A stretch of DNA of 64,000 nt from Hypericibacter adhaerens. Lineage in GTDB: Bacteria; Pseudomonadota; Alphaproteobacteria; Dongiales; Dongiaceae. The notes below the pieces were generated by a model. It saw only the letters and a list, made by a program, of their open reading frames with translations. It was not told the DNA's origin and ran no database searches. This document shows positions 33,985-41,845 of the stretch, piece by piece. Both the position numbers and the translations under genes were made by a program. The DNA is taken from contig NZ_CP042582.1 of NCBI RefSeq assembly GCF_008728835.1, positions 806,001-870,000 on the forward strand, read 5' to 3'. Position 1 is the first letter of the stretch. Every line of letters begins with the position of its first letter.

Positions 33985-35217
33985 CTACAGCAGGGCGGGA
34001 TCGAGGGTGAAAAGCTCGTCCGCCCGCCCGACGCCGCGCAGGGCGTAGCGGCCGACGCAGACGAGCTTGGCGCGGTCGGATTCGGGCGCCGCGGCGGTGA
34101 AGGCGGCCGACACCAGCATGCTGCGATCGGCCGAGCGGCACATCGAGGCGATGCGGCTGACCTCGTTGACGGCGGGCCCGACCACGGTGAAGTCCAGCCG
34201 GTTCTCGCTGCCGATATTGCCGTAGAACACGTCGCCGATATGAAGGCCGAGATAGACCGAGGTCACCGGGCGGTTCTCGGCGGTGCGGCGTCGGTTCAGC
34301 TCGGCGATCTTGCCCCGCAGGATCGCCTCGGCGCGAAGCGCGCTGCGGCAGGCCTCGGCCGGATCCGAGGCATTGAAGATGGCGAGCGTCCCGTCGCCGA
34401 TCAGCTTCAGCACATCGCCGCCCGCCTCGTGGACCGCGGAGATGACGAGATCGGCATAGTCGTTGAGGAACGGGATGATCTGGTCGGGTTCGGCGCTGTC
34501 GGCGATCGAGGTGTAGTTGTGAAGGTCGGAATACCAGAGAACGGCGTTGATCCAGTCGGCGACCCCGCGCGAGATGCGCCCCCTCAAGACCCGCTGGCCG
34601 GCATCGCGGCCGAGATAGACCTCGACCAGCGTGCCGGCGATGCGCGCCAACGAGGCGGACTTGATCGCAAGCGCCAGCGCCGGAACCAGGCGGCGCAGGG
34701 CCGCGAGATCGCCGTCCGTGAAACCGTCGGGGCGGCGCGTCACCCAGGAGGAATAGACGCAGTCCATGCCGCCGATCTGGTGATCGCGGTCGAGCCGGTG
34801 AACCAGGGCGACATAGTCGGTATGCCCCTCCGCCTTGAGTTCATCGAGCATGGAGAAATCGATCGGATCGCCATGGCCGATCCGGCGGCGGATCTCGTTG
34901 GCGCCGACGGTCAGGAGATGATTGAACGGGGATCGCTGCCAGGTCTCGGCGGCCGGCCCCTCGTTGGTGGGCCCGTACTCGATGATGGGCTTCTCCTCCT
35001 GGCCGTCGTCGCGCCAGCGGAACCCCCGACCCTCATAGATCGGATGCAGCGTGTCGATGACCGCGATGCTGCGCGAGAGCGCGAGGCCGGCCGCCCGGCA
35101 GCGCTCGCAGAAACCCTCGAGCAGCTTGATCTCGGCCTTCCCGGCCAGGCCGGCGGCGACAAGCCAGGTTTCGATCTGATCGATGTCCTGCGGATTCATG
35201 CCCCCATTTTCCGCCAT
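33985..35217 (-). CDS. Class III adenylate cyclase, soluble, same architecture as the 10.4 kb gene
   Basis: 410 residues; ATG 35199 (MNPQDIDQ) is an alternative start. A soluble N-terminal region of about 220 residues (VAVIDTLHPIYEGRGF-like segment, WQRSPFNHLL, GHTDYVALVHRL) matches that of the other soluble cyclase in layout. The catalytic domain from about 225 has WYSDLHNYTSIAD (metal Asp kept, but Gly-Phe changed to Asn-Tyr), VLKLIGDGTLAIF and VGPAVNEVSRIA. It lies between two glycosyltransferase genes in the same direction, with gaps of 87 and 47 bases, so it is probably cotranscribed with membrane-lipid genes. Confidence 0.9.
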   Translation of the reverse strand: MAENGGMNPQDIDQIETWLVAAGLAGKAEIKLLEGFCERCRAAGLALSRSIAVIDTLHPIYEGRGFRWRDDGQEEKPIIEYGPTNEGPAAETWQRSPFNHLLTVGANEIRRRIGHGDPIDFSMLDELKAEGHTDYVALVHRLDRDHQIGGMDCVYSSWVTRRPDGFTDGDLAALRRLVPALALAIKSASLARIAGTLVEVYLGRDAGQRVLRGRISRGVADWINAVLWYSDLHNYTSIADSAEPDQIIPFLNDYADLVISAVHEAGGDVLKLIGDGTLAIFNASDPAEACRSALRAEAILRGKIAELNRRRTAENRPVTSVYLGLHIGDVFYGNIGSENRLDFTVVGPAVNEVSRIASMCRSADRSMLVSAAFTAAAPESDRAKLVCVGRYALRGVGRADELFTLDPALL

Positions 35218-35264
35218 CGCCGCCGGACGGCCAGGGAAAATTCTGTTGCCCCGGTCTCTTTCCC

Positions 35265-36272
35265 TCAGGGCCGGTGGGGAAAGGGCGTCAGGAGCTCACG
35301 GAACCGCCGGGCCGATTCGGCCCAGGAGAAGGTCAGGGCATGGGCGCGAGCCCGTTCGCGGGGGACCGCGAGGGCGGCCTTGACGGCACGGCCCAGATCC
35401 TCGTCGAGCGCACCGGCGCCGCTGCCGGCGAGGATGTCCTTGGGGCCGGGCACCGGATAGGCTGCGACCGGCAGGCCCGAGGCCAGGGCCTCCAGGATGA
35501 CCAGGCCGAAGGTATCGGTCCGGCCGGGAAAGACGAAGACATCGGCGTCGGCATAGAACCGGGCCAGCGCCTCGCCTTCCTGGGTCCCCGGAAACAGCAC
35601 CCCCGGATAGGCGCGCTTGTATTCCTCGAGCAGGGGGCCGTCGCCGATCATGATCTTGCTGCCGGGCAGGTCGAGATCGAGGAAGGCCTCGAGGTTCTTC
35701 TCGGCCGAGATCCGGGCGACGCAGAGATGGATCGGCCGCTCCAGGTCGGACGCGCCGCGCCGGCCCGGATGGAACAGCTCGGTATCGACGCCGAAGGGCC
35801 AGACCTGGAGGTTCCGGAAGCCCTTCGCCCGCAGCTCTGCGGCGATGCTTTCGGCCGGAACGAGAACGCGGGCCGAAGGCACATGAAACTGGCGCAATTT
35901 GGCGTAGAGCGTCTCGGGCTCCGCGCCAGACCGTTCTTGCGCGAATTCGGGCAGCTTCGTCATGTAAGAGCTGGTGAAGGGGTGGCGCGTCTTGAGGCAC
36001 CAGCCCCTTGCCGCGAAACCCACGGTCCCCTCGGTCGCAATATGGAGGGCTTCCGGTGCGAATCCGTCGATCATCGGCCCGATGCTGTCCACGGCATTGG
36101 CGGCGAGTGAAATCGAGGGGTCGAACGAGGACCGGGCCAGCTTGAAACGGTCGGGGCCTATCACCTCGACCTTGTCGCCTTGCCGGACGAGCTCCGCGGC
36201 CAGCTTGTGCAGCATCCGCTCGACGCCGTGGCGCAGCGGCAGCCAGAGATCCGTGGCGATGAGGATGCGCAA
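35265..36272 (-). CDS. GT4 family glycosyltransferase, paralogue 2
   Basis: 335 residues if begun at the TTG at 36270-36272. The ORF continues upstream to an ATG at 36410, but that would overlap the preceding gene by 62 bases. Body: LRILIATDLWLPLRHGVERM, where the NGV loop of its paralogues is changed to RHGV. ICVARIS-like strand and ISAEKNLEAFLDLDL, IMIGDGPLLEEY and FVFPGRTDTFGLVILEALASG follow. The segment equal to AYHTKFPEY reads SYMTKLPEF, so the conserved His is Met. Function inferred as glycolipid synthesis; activity is uncertain because two active-site loops differ. Confidence 0.84.
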   Translation of the reverse strand: MRILIATDLWLPLRHGVERMLHKLAAELVRQGDKVEVIGPDRFKLARSSFDPSISLAANAVDSIGPMIDGFAPEALHIATEGTVGFAARGWCLKTRHPFTSSYMTKLPEFAQERSGAEPETLYAKLRQFHVPSARVLVPAESIAAELRAKGFRNLQVWPFGVDTELFHPGRRGASDLERPIHLCVARISAEKNLEAFLDLDLPGSKIMIGDGPLLEEYKRAYPGVLFPGTQEGEALARFYADADVFVFPGRTDTFGLVILEALASGLPVAAYPVPGPKDILAGSGAGALDEDLGRAVKAALAVPRERARAHALTFSWAESARRFRELLTPFPHRP

Positions 36273-36348
36273 AGGGGCCAGCCGACTCGGTGCTGTGACG
36301 GTCGGCCGGATTATAGCAACAGGGCCTAACCGCCCGAGGTTCCCCGAA

Positions 36349-37389
36349 TCAGGCCGCCAGATTGCCCAGGAACTGGCGCGCCGAGGCGGCCCAGGAAAAT
36401 TCGAGGGCATGGGCGCGGCAGAGGCCCGGGTCGATGTCGCGGGCCGCCTCGATGGCGCTCTTCAGGTTCTCGTGGAGGGCGCCGACGCCGCTGCCATTGA
36501 TCACGTCGAGCGGACCCGGCACCGGGTAGGCCGCGACCGGCAGGCCCGAGGCCAGCGCCTCGAGCAGCACCAGGCCGAAGGTGTCGGTGCGGCTGGGGAA
36601 GACGAAGATGTCGGCCGCGGCGTAGTGGCGGGCCAGCTCCTCGCCATGCTTCTCGCCGGCGAAGAAGGCGCCGGGATGGCGCTTCTTCAGTTCGGGCAGT
36701 TGCGGCCCGTCGCCCACGACGAGCTTGCTGCCCGGCAGGTCGAGCTCGAGGAAGGCCTCGATGTTCTTCTCGATCGCCACCCGCCCGACATAGAGATGGA
36801 TCGGCCGCGGCAGGTTGAGGAAATCCTTGTCGTCGCGCGGGCGGAACAGCTCGGTATCGACCCCCCGCGACCAGCGCCGGATGTTGGTGAAACCATGCGC
36901 CAGGAGCTCGCTGGCGATGCTGTCGGTCGCGACCATCACGCTGGTCGAGGGCGCGTGGAACCGGCGCACCACGGCGTAGCTCCAGGCCAGCGGCACGGCG
37001 CAGCGTGCGCGGACATATTCCGGGAACTTGGTGTGATAGGCGGTGGTGAAGGCATGGCCATGCTTCAGGCACCAGGCCCGGGCGGCGCGGCCGATCGGCC
37101 CCTCGGTCGAGATATGGATGCAGTCCGGCTTGAAATTCTCGATCGTGCGCGCGACGCGGCGGCCGGGCAGCAGCGCCAGCCGGATCTCCGGATAGGTCGG
37201 GCAGGGGAGCGTGCGGAAACGGTCGGGGCCGACCACCTCCACCTGGTGGCCCTGCGCTTCCAGCTCATGGGTCACGCGGCCCAGCGTGCGCACCACGCCG
37301 TTGACCTGCGGGCGCCAGGCGTCGGTCGCGATCAGGATGCGCAAGGATCGGGCGAGGGGAGGGTGCAAATCGGCGATCCGGCGGATCAT
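36349..37389 (-). CDS. GT4 family glycosyltransferase, paralogue 3 (Agt/PimA-like)
   Basis: 346 residues from ATG 37387-37389, which overlaps the stop of the PlcP-like gene (ATGA). It keeps all family features: LRILIATDAWRPQVNGVVRT, FTTAYHTKFPEYVRAR with His119, YVGRVAIEKNIEAFLELDLP, LVVGDGPQLPEL and FPSRTDTFGLVLLEALASG. This resembles the glycosyltransferases that glycosylate diacylglycerol next to PlcP phospholipases in rhizobia and marine bacteria. Of the three paralogues this one looks most likely to be the active diacylglycerol glycosyltransferase. Confidence 0.9.
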   Translation of the reverse strand: MIRRIADLHPPLARSLRILIATDAWRPQVNGVVRTLGRVTHELEAQGHQVEVVGPDRFRTLPCPTYPEIRLALLPGRRVARTIENFKPDCIHISTEGPIGRAARAWCLKHGHAFTTAYHTKFPEYVRARCAVPLAWSYAVVRRFHAPSTSVMVATDSIASELLAHGFTNIRRWSRGVDTELFRPRDDKDFLNLPRPIHLYVGRVAIEKNIEAFLELDLPGSKLVVGDGPQLPELKKRHPGAFFAGEKHGEELARHYAAADIFVFPSRTDTFGLVLLEALASGLPVAAYPVPGPLDVINGSGVGALHENLKSAIEAARDIDPGLCRAHALEFSWAASARQFLGNLAA

Positions 37390-38165
37390 GCCAGCTCGAG
37401 CATCGAGGCCTGCCGGACCTCGGCCCAGTTGACGATCTCGAGCCGCCCGTCCCAATGCTCGACGAGCGCCGTGCAGCTTTCGACCCAGTCGCCGTCATTG
37501 CAATAGAGCACGCCCTCGATGGTGCGGATCTCGGCCTTGTGGATATGGCCGCAGACCACGCCGTCGACGCCGCGCCGGCGCGCCTCCTCGGCGACGGCAT
37601 GCTCGTAATCGTCGATATATTTGACCGCGTCCTTGACGCGCTGCTTGAGATAGGCCGAGAGCGACCAGTAGGGATAGCCCATCTGGCGGCGCGCGATGTT
37701 GAACCAGTGATTGGCGCGCACCATCCAGTTGTAGGCCCAGTCGCCGAGATAGGCCAACCACCGGGCGTATTTCACGATGCCGTCGAAATCGTCGCCATGG
37801 ACGACGAGGAGCTTCCGGCCGTCGGCGGTTTCATGCAGGGTCTCGTTCAGCACCGTGATGCCGCCGAACTGCATGTCGTTGTAGTCGCGCAAGGGCTCGT
37901 CGTGATTGCCGGGCACATAGACGACATGCGTCCCTTTGCGCGCCTTGCGCAGGATTTTCTGCACCACGTCATTGTGGCTCTGGCGCCAGTACCAGGAGCG
38001 CCGCAGCCGCCAGCAATCGATGATGTCGCCGACGAGGTAGAGGAATTCCGACTCGTTGTGCCGCAAAAAATCGAGCAGGAACTCGGCCTTACAACCGCGC
38101 GTGCCGAGATGGACGTCGGAAATGAAGATCGCGCGATACCGATGCGCCGCGCGCGCGTGGTTCAT
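37386..38165 (-). CDS. PlcP-like phospholipase C / LpxH-family metallophosphoesterase
   Basis: 259 residues. The metallophosphoesterase core is complete: ISDVHLG (Asp17, His19), LVGDIIDCW (Asp47), VPGNHDE (Asn87, His88), VVHGDDFD (His123) and VVCGHIHKAEI. Sequence tools usually name this UDP-2,3-diacylglucosamine diphosphatase. In alphaproteobacteria, however, members coupled to a GT4 gene include PlcP, which cuts phospholipids to diacylglycerol under phosphate limitation. The four-base overlap with a GT4 gene and the divergent diacylglycerol kinase support PlcP over LpxH; this is inference. First gene of a run of nine minus-strand genes. Confidence 0.85.
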   Translation of the reverse strand: MNHARAAHRYRAIFISDVHLGTRGCKAEFLLDFLRHNESEFLYLVGDIIDCWRLRRSWYWRQSHNDVVQKILRKARKGTHVVYVPGNHDEPLRDYNDMQFGGITVLNETLHETADGRKLLVVHGDDFDGIVKYARWLAYLGDWAYNWMVRANHWFNIARRQMGYPYWSLSAYLKQRVKDAVKYIDDYEHAVAEEARRRGVDGVVCGHIHKAEIRTIEGVLYCNDGDWVESCTALVEHWDGRLEIVNWAEVRQASMLELA

Positions 38166-38365
38166 GGTCGGCTCTGAATCTCTGTTGCCAGGTCAGCGAA
38201 TCAGCATTGCCTATCCGTTGCATGGCTCTACCGCTTTATCTTCTGGCCTTACAACAAAGAACCTGTATATTGCGCCGCTCTCCAATAAAAATTCACCATC
38301 GCGTCATAAATGGTGAATAGAAGTGACTCGGATCCGACATCAGTGACCTTTCCCGTGATCGACCG
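38166..38365. promoter_or_regulatory. Divergent low-GC region with a 9-bp inverted repeat (putative operator)
   Basis: 200 bp between the PlcP-like and diacylglycerol kinase genes, markedly richer in A/T than its surroundings. ATTCACCAT (38291-38299) and ATGGTGAAT (38310-38318) form a perfect inverted repeat with a 10-base spacer, about 48 bases before the kinase ATG. TCGGATCCGA (38328-38337) is a second small palindrome. A direct-repeat Pho box of the TGTCAT type was looked for and not convincingly found. Promoters for both directions must lie here. Confidence 0.55.
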
Positions 38366-39292
38366 ATGACATTGGCCGCCCCTCTCGCCGGTTCCGCCGC
38401 CACCAAGGACCGCTCCTTCCTGGTGATCTTCAATCCCACCGCCGGCGGGCGCCGGCGGCGCCGGCTCGACCATGCGCTGGCGGCCCTCGAGCATCGCGGC
38501 TGGGATTGCGAGATCCTGGAGACGCAGGCGCGCGGCGATGCCGAGGCGCTGGCGCGGACCGCCTCGGGCGAAGCGCGGGCTTCGCGTCTGCTGATCGCCG
38601 GCGGCGACGGCACCATCAACGAAGCCGTCAACGGGGCGCTCTCCGCGGGTGCCAAGCTGCCGCTGGGCATCATCCCGCTCGGCACCGCCAATGTGCTGGC
38701 GGCCGAGCTCGGCATGATGGATATGGGCGACGCGGTCGATGCCGCGGCTGCAGGGGCGATGTACACGATCTGGCCGGGCCGCGCCAACGAGCGGAATTTC
38801 GTCCTGATGGCCGGTGCCGGCTTCGACGCCCATGTGGTGGCCACCGTCGATCCCGCGCTCAAGCGCAAGATCGGCAAGCTCGCCTATGTCTGGACCATGC
38901 TCCGGCTCGCCTTCCGCTTCTCCTTCCCGCGCTACCGCGTGCGGGTGGACGGCGTCTGGCACGAGGCGGCCTCGGTGGTCGTGTCGAAGGGCCATTATTA
39001 CGGCGGGCGCTTCGTGCTGGCGCCCCGCGCGCGGCTCGACCGGCCCGAGTTCCAGGTCTGCCTCTTCACCAAGGGCGGCCGCTGGAATCTCGTCCGCTAT
39101 GCGCTGGCCCTGCCGCTGGGCCTGCTGCCGAAGATGAAGAGCATCACGCTCCTGCCGGCGCGCGAGGTCGTGATCGAGGGGCCCGAAGGCGACCCGGTCC
39201 AGGGCGACGGCGACGTGATCGCCCATCTGCCGGTGACGATCCGGCTGGCCGAGCGCCCGCTGACGATGGTGGCCCCGGCGCGGCGGGGGTGA
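38366..39292 (+). CDS. Diacylglycerol kinase family lipid kinase (DAGK catalytic domain)
   Basis: 308 residues. FLVIFNPTAGGRRRRR is the first nucleotide-binding motif, and LLIAGGDGTINEA (GGDGT at 79-83) is the signature of the DAGK/YegS/sphingosine-kinase fold. LGIIPLGTANVLAAELG completes the site. It is soluble or peripheral, and phosphorylates diacylglycerol or a similar lipid. Placed divergently from a PlcP-like phospholipase, it could return diacylglycerol to phosphatidate. The exact lipid substrate is not shown by the sequence. Confidence 0.9.
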   Translation: MTLAAPLAGSAATKDRSFLVIFNPTAGGRRRRRLDHALAALEHRGWDCEILETQARGDAEALARTASGEARASRLLIAGGDGTINEAVNGALSAGAKLPLGIIPLGTANVLAAELGMMDMGDAVDAAAAGAMYTIWPGRANERNFVLMAGAGFDAHVVATVDPALKRKIGKLAYVWTMLRLAFRFSFPRYRVRVDGVWHEAASVVVSKGHYYGGRFVLAPRARLDRPEFQVCLFTKGGRWNLVRYALALPLGLLPKMKSITLLPAREVVIEGPEGDPVQGDGDVIAHLPVTIRLAERPLTMVAPARRG

Positions 39293-39303
39293 GCCCCGCG
39301 GCC

Positions 39304-39442
39304 CCACCCCCTCCCTGACCCTCCCCCATCAAGGGGGAGGGGATAACTAAAAGCAGCGGTTCTATCGGATACAGGTGACGAGGGGCAGACCCCGTTGTTC
39401 CCATCCCTTCCCCCCTTGTGGGGGAAGGTAAGGAAGGGGGGT
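39304..39442. repeat. Class B intergenic repeat
   Basis: The left hairpin CCCTCCCCC-ATCAA-GGGGGAGGG and right hairpin CCTTCCCCCC-TTGTG-GGGGGAAGG lie around a core with GGATACAGGTGACGAGG. It fills the gap between the convergent kinase and pmbA genes and probably limits read-through. Confidence 0.75.
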
Positions 39443-39474
39443 GACGCAGATGAGCTGTTGCCGCAGTCGACGCG

Positions 39475-41298
39475 CTACTTCCCCGCGATCGTCATCCCGT
39501 CGACGCGCGTGGTCGGCGCGTCGGTGCCGTATTTGAACTCGAGGTCGTTGGCGGGCTCGAGCTTCAGGAACATGTCCTTGAGGTTGCCGGCGATGGTGAC
39601 CTCGCTCACCGGATAGGCGATCTCGCCCTTCTCGATCCAGAAGCCGGCGGCACCCCGGCTGTAATCGCCGGTGAGGCCGTTGACCCCGAAGCCCATCAGG
39701 TCGGTGACGTAGAAGCCCTTGTTGATGTCGCCGACGATCTCGCCCGGCGTGCGCTGGCCGGGGGTGAGATAGATATTCGTGGCCGAGGGCGAGGGCGGCG
39801 AGGAGGTGCCGCGCGAGCCATGGCCGGTGCTCTTCAATTTCAACTGACGCGCGGAGCGCAGATCGAGCACCCAGCTCTTGAGCACGCCGTCCTCGACCAG
39901 CTTGCGCTGCTGAGCGGCGATGCCCTCGCCGTCGAAGGGGCGCGAGCGCAGGCCCCGCCGGCGCAAGGGGTCGTCGACGATGTCGAGACCTTTGTGCAGC
40001 ACCGGGGTCCCCATCTTGTCCTTGAGGAAACTGGTGCCGCGCGCGATCGCGGAGCCGTTGATGGCACCGACCAGATGGCCGACCAGGGAATTGGCCGTGC
40101 GGGTTTCGAAGACGACCGGCAGCCGCGCGGTCTCGGCCTTGCGCGGATTCAAGCGCCGCACGGCGCGCTCCCCGGCATTGCGCCCGATCTCGACCGGGTC
40201 CTTGAGATCGGCGCGATAGACCGCCGAGGTGAAGTCGTCGTCGCGCTCCATGGCGGTGCCTTCGCCCGCCAGCACCGAGACGCCGAGCCCGAAGCGCGAG
40301 GTCACATAGCCACCGGCAAAGCCGTTGGAGGCGACGAGGCTGACCTGGCTGCGGCCCCAGCTCGCCTCGGCGCCTTCGGAATTGGTGACGCCCTTGACGG
40401 CGCGCGCCGATTCCTCGGCAGCCTTCGCGAAGTCGAGCAGCCAGACCGGATCGGGCTCGGTCGGGTCGGCCATGTCGAGCGAGACCCAGCCCTGCGCGAT
40501 CTCGTCGGGACCGGCGAGGCCGATGAAGGGATCCTCCGGCACGCTGCGCGCCATCGCCACCGCACGCTCGACCAGATCCTTGAGCAGGGCGGGGTTGAGA
40601 TCGCTGGTGGAGACGATCGCCTGTCGCTTGCCGATCAGCACGCGCAGGCCCAGATCCTGGCCCTCCGAGCGCTCCAGCTTCTCGGGATTGCCGAGGCGCA
40701 TCGCCTGCGACAGCGAGGTGCCGCGCACCAGGAGCGCGTCGGCGGCATCGGCCCCGGCGCGCTTCGCGTCCGCGATCAGGTCGGCCAGGATGTTGAGGTC
40801 GCCGGCCTGGCTCGGCGCGGCGGCGGCGCTGGGCTTGGTCTTCGCCGGGGCCTTGGGCGCCGGCCGCGGGCTCGCGGCCTCGCGTGGCAGCGGGCGGTGC
40901 ATGGCCTTGCGCGCGGCCGCCTCGCGGCCCTGGGGGCTGCGCTTGGCGCTGGGCAGGCGGCGCGGCGCGGGGGCCGACGCGGCGCCGGCCTGGCTCGCGA
41001 CCTTCGCCTTCGGGGCGGTCTTTGCTTTGGACGCGGTTTGGGGCTTTGGCGCCGTCTTGGTCTTCGGTGCCGCCTTCGCTTTCGGCGGGCGCTTGGCGGC
41101 GGGGGCCTTCTTCGCCGCACCCTTCTTCTTTGCTGCCGCCTTCTTTGCCGCCGGCTGCCGGACGGTCTTCTTCTTCACGGCCGCCTTCTTGCCGGCCGGC
41201 TTGCTCTTGGCGCTCGTTTTCTTCTTTGCGGCGGATTTTTTCTTCGGCTTCGCCGTTTTGGCGCGGGACTTGCGGGCAGAAGTCTTGCGGGCAGCCAT
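39475..41298 (-). CDS. pmbA: TldE/PmbA peptidase subunit with an N-terminal histone H1-like tail
   Basis: 607 residues from ATG 41296-41298 (GGAGTG upstream). Residues 1 to about 163 are almost only Ala, Lys, Pro, Ser and Thr with AAKKK/KAAPK repeats, like a histone H1 tail or HctB-type protein. Residues about 165-607 are a full PmbA domain (ALLVRGTSLSQAMRLG, LGLRVLIGKRQAIVSTSD, YLTPGQRTPGEIV, GFGVNGLTGDYSRGAAGFW), close to the family norm of 440-450. TldE pairs with the metal-bearing TldD (gene at 52432) to degrade unfolded peptides and mature some RiPPs. The lysine tail could bind nucleic acid; that is inference. Confidence 0.93.
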   Translation of the reverse strand: MAARKTSARKSRAKTAKPKKKSAAKKKTSAKSKPAGKKAAVKKKTVRQPAAKKAAAKKKGAAKKAPAAKRPPKAKAAPKTKTAPKPQTASKAKTAPKAKVASQAGAASAPAPRRLPSAKRSPQGREAAARKAMHRPLPREAASPRPAPKAPAKTKPSAAAAPSQAGDLNILADLIADAKRAGADAADALLVRGTSLSQAMRLGNPEKLERSEGQDLGLRVLIGKRQAIVSTSDLNPALLKDLVERAVAMARSVPEDPFIGLAGPDEIAQGWVSLDMADPTEPDPVWLLDFAKAAEESARAVKGVTNSEGAEASWGRSQVSLVASNGFAGGYVTSRFGLGVSVLAGEGTAMERDDDFTSAVYRADLKDPVEIGRNAGERAVRRLNPRKAETARLPVVFETRTANSLVGHLVGAINGSAIARGTSFLKDKMGTPVLHKGLDIVDDPLRRRGLRSRPFDGEGIAAQQRKLVEDGVLKSWVLDLRSARQLKLKSTGHGSRGTSSPPSPSATNIYLTPGQRTPGEIVGDINKGFYVTDLMGFGVNGLTGDYSRGAAGFWIEKGEIAYPVSEVTIAGNLKDMFLKLEPANDLEFKYGTDAPTTRVDGMTIAGK

Positions 41299-41353
41299 TG
41301 GGGGGAGCACTCCGGTGAGGACGGCAGGAAAAGGTGGAATCGGGCGGGCGAGC

Positions 41354-41845
41354 TTACCGTGGCTCCAGCCCGTAGCGAAAGACGGGCAGGAACCGGGCGG
41401 GATCGATCTCAGATGGGACGGCACCGGCCGACCGGCAACCCATCCGCTGGTAGAAACCCGCGGCATTGGGGTCGCTCACCACCACCATCTCGCGATGGCC
41501 GAGCGCCCGCGCGGCCGCGACCGCATGGTCCCAGAGCGCGCGGCCGACGCCGCGGCCGATCGCCTCGGGCTCGACGAAGAACATGTCGAGCCCGACGCCG
41601 CCGCGCTCGGGCTCGAAGCTATAGAAGCCGAGCAGGATGCCGCCGGCGTCTTGCGCCACATAGAAAGGATGGGCGCGGAGCTTCTGCGGCGTCAGCGTCA
41701 TGGCCGCACGGCAGCGCGCGAGGAAGCCCGGCTCATAGCCCCAGACCGCCTTGGAGCGCAGCGAGAGCTCGGTCAGGGCCTGCGCCTCGTCGGGCCGCGC
41801 GCGGCGGATGGCGAAGGCCGGTGCCGCGACGGGCTCGGCCGTCAT
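41354..41845 (-). CDS. GNAT family N-acetyltransferase
   Basis: 163 residues from ATG 41843-41845, overlapping the ubiD stop codon (ATGA). [19 protein letters not shown] is the N-terminal GNAT strand/helix. [26 protein letters not shown] is the acetyl-CoA pyrophosphate loop (G-R-G-V-G-R-A). [17 protein letters not shown] is the C-terminal motif. Cytoplasmic; substrate unknown. Cotranscribed with ubiD, though a link to ubiquinone is not implied. Confidence 0.88.
   Translation of the reverse strand: MTAEPVAAPAFAIRRARPDEAQALTELSLRSKAVWGYEPGFLARCRAAMTLTPQKLRAHPFYVAQDAGGILLGFYSFEPERGGVGLDMFFVEPEAIGRGVGRALWDHAVAAARALGHREMVVVSDPNAAGFYQRMGCRSAGAVPSEIDPARFLPVFRYGLEPR

Noticed and set aside
30889-35460. 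Plus-strand open frame of 1523 codons across the msbA-glycosyltransferase region
   Set aside because: It runs antisense to four well-supported genes, has repetitive Arg/Gly/His-rich composition and no recognisable domain.
38166-38365. Search for a Pho box upstream of the PlcP-like gene
   Set aside because: No pair of TGTCAT-like half-sites with the right spacing was found by eye, so phosphate control is left as an untested prediction.
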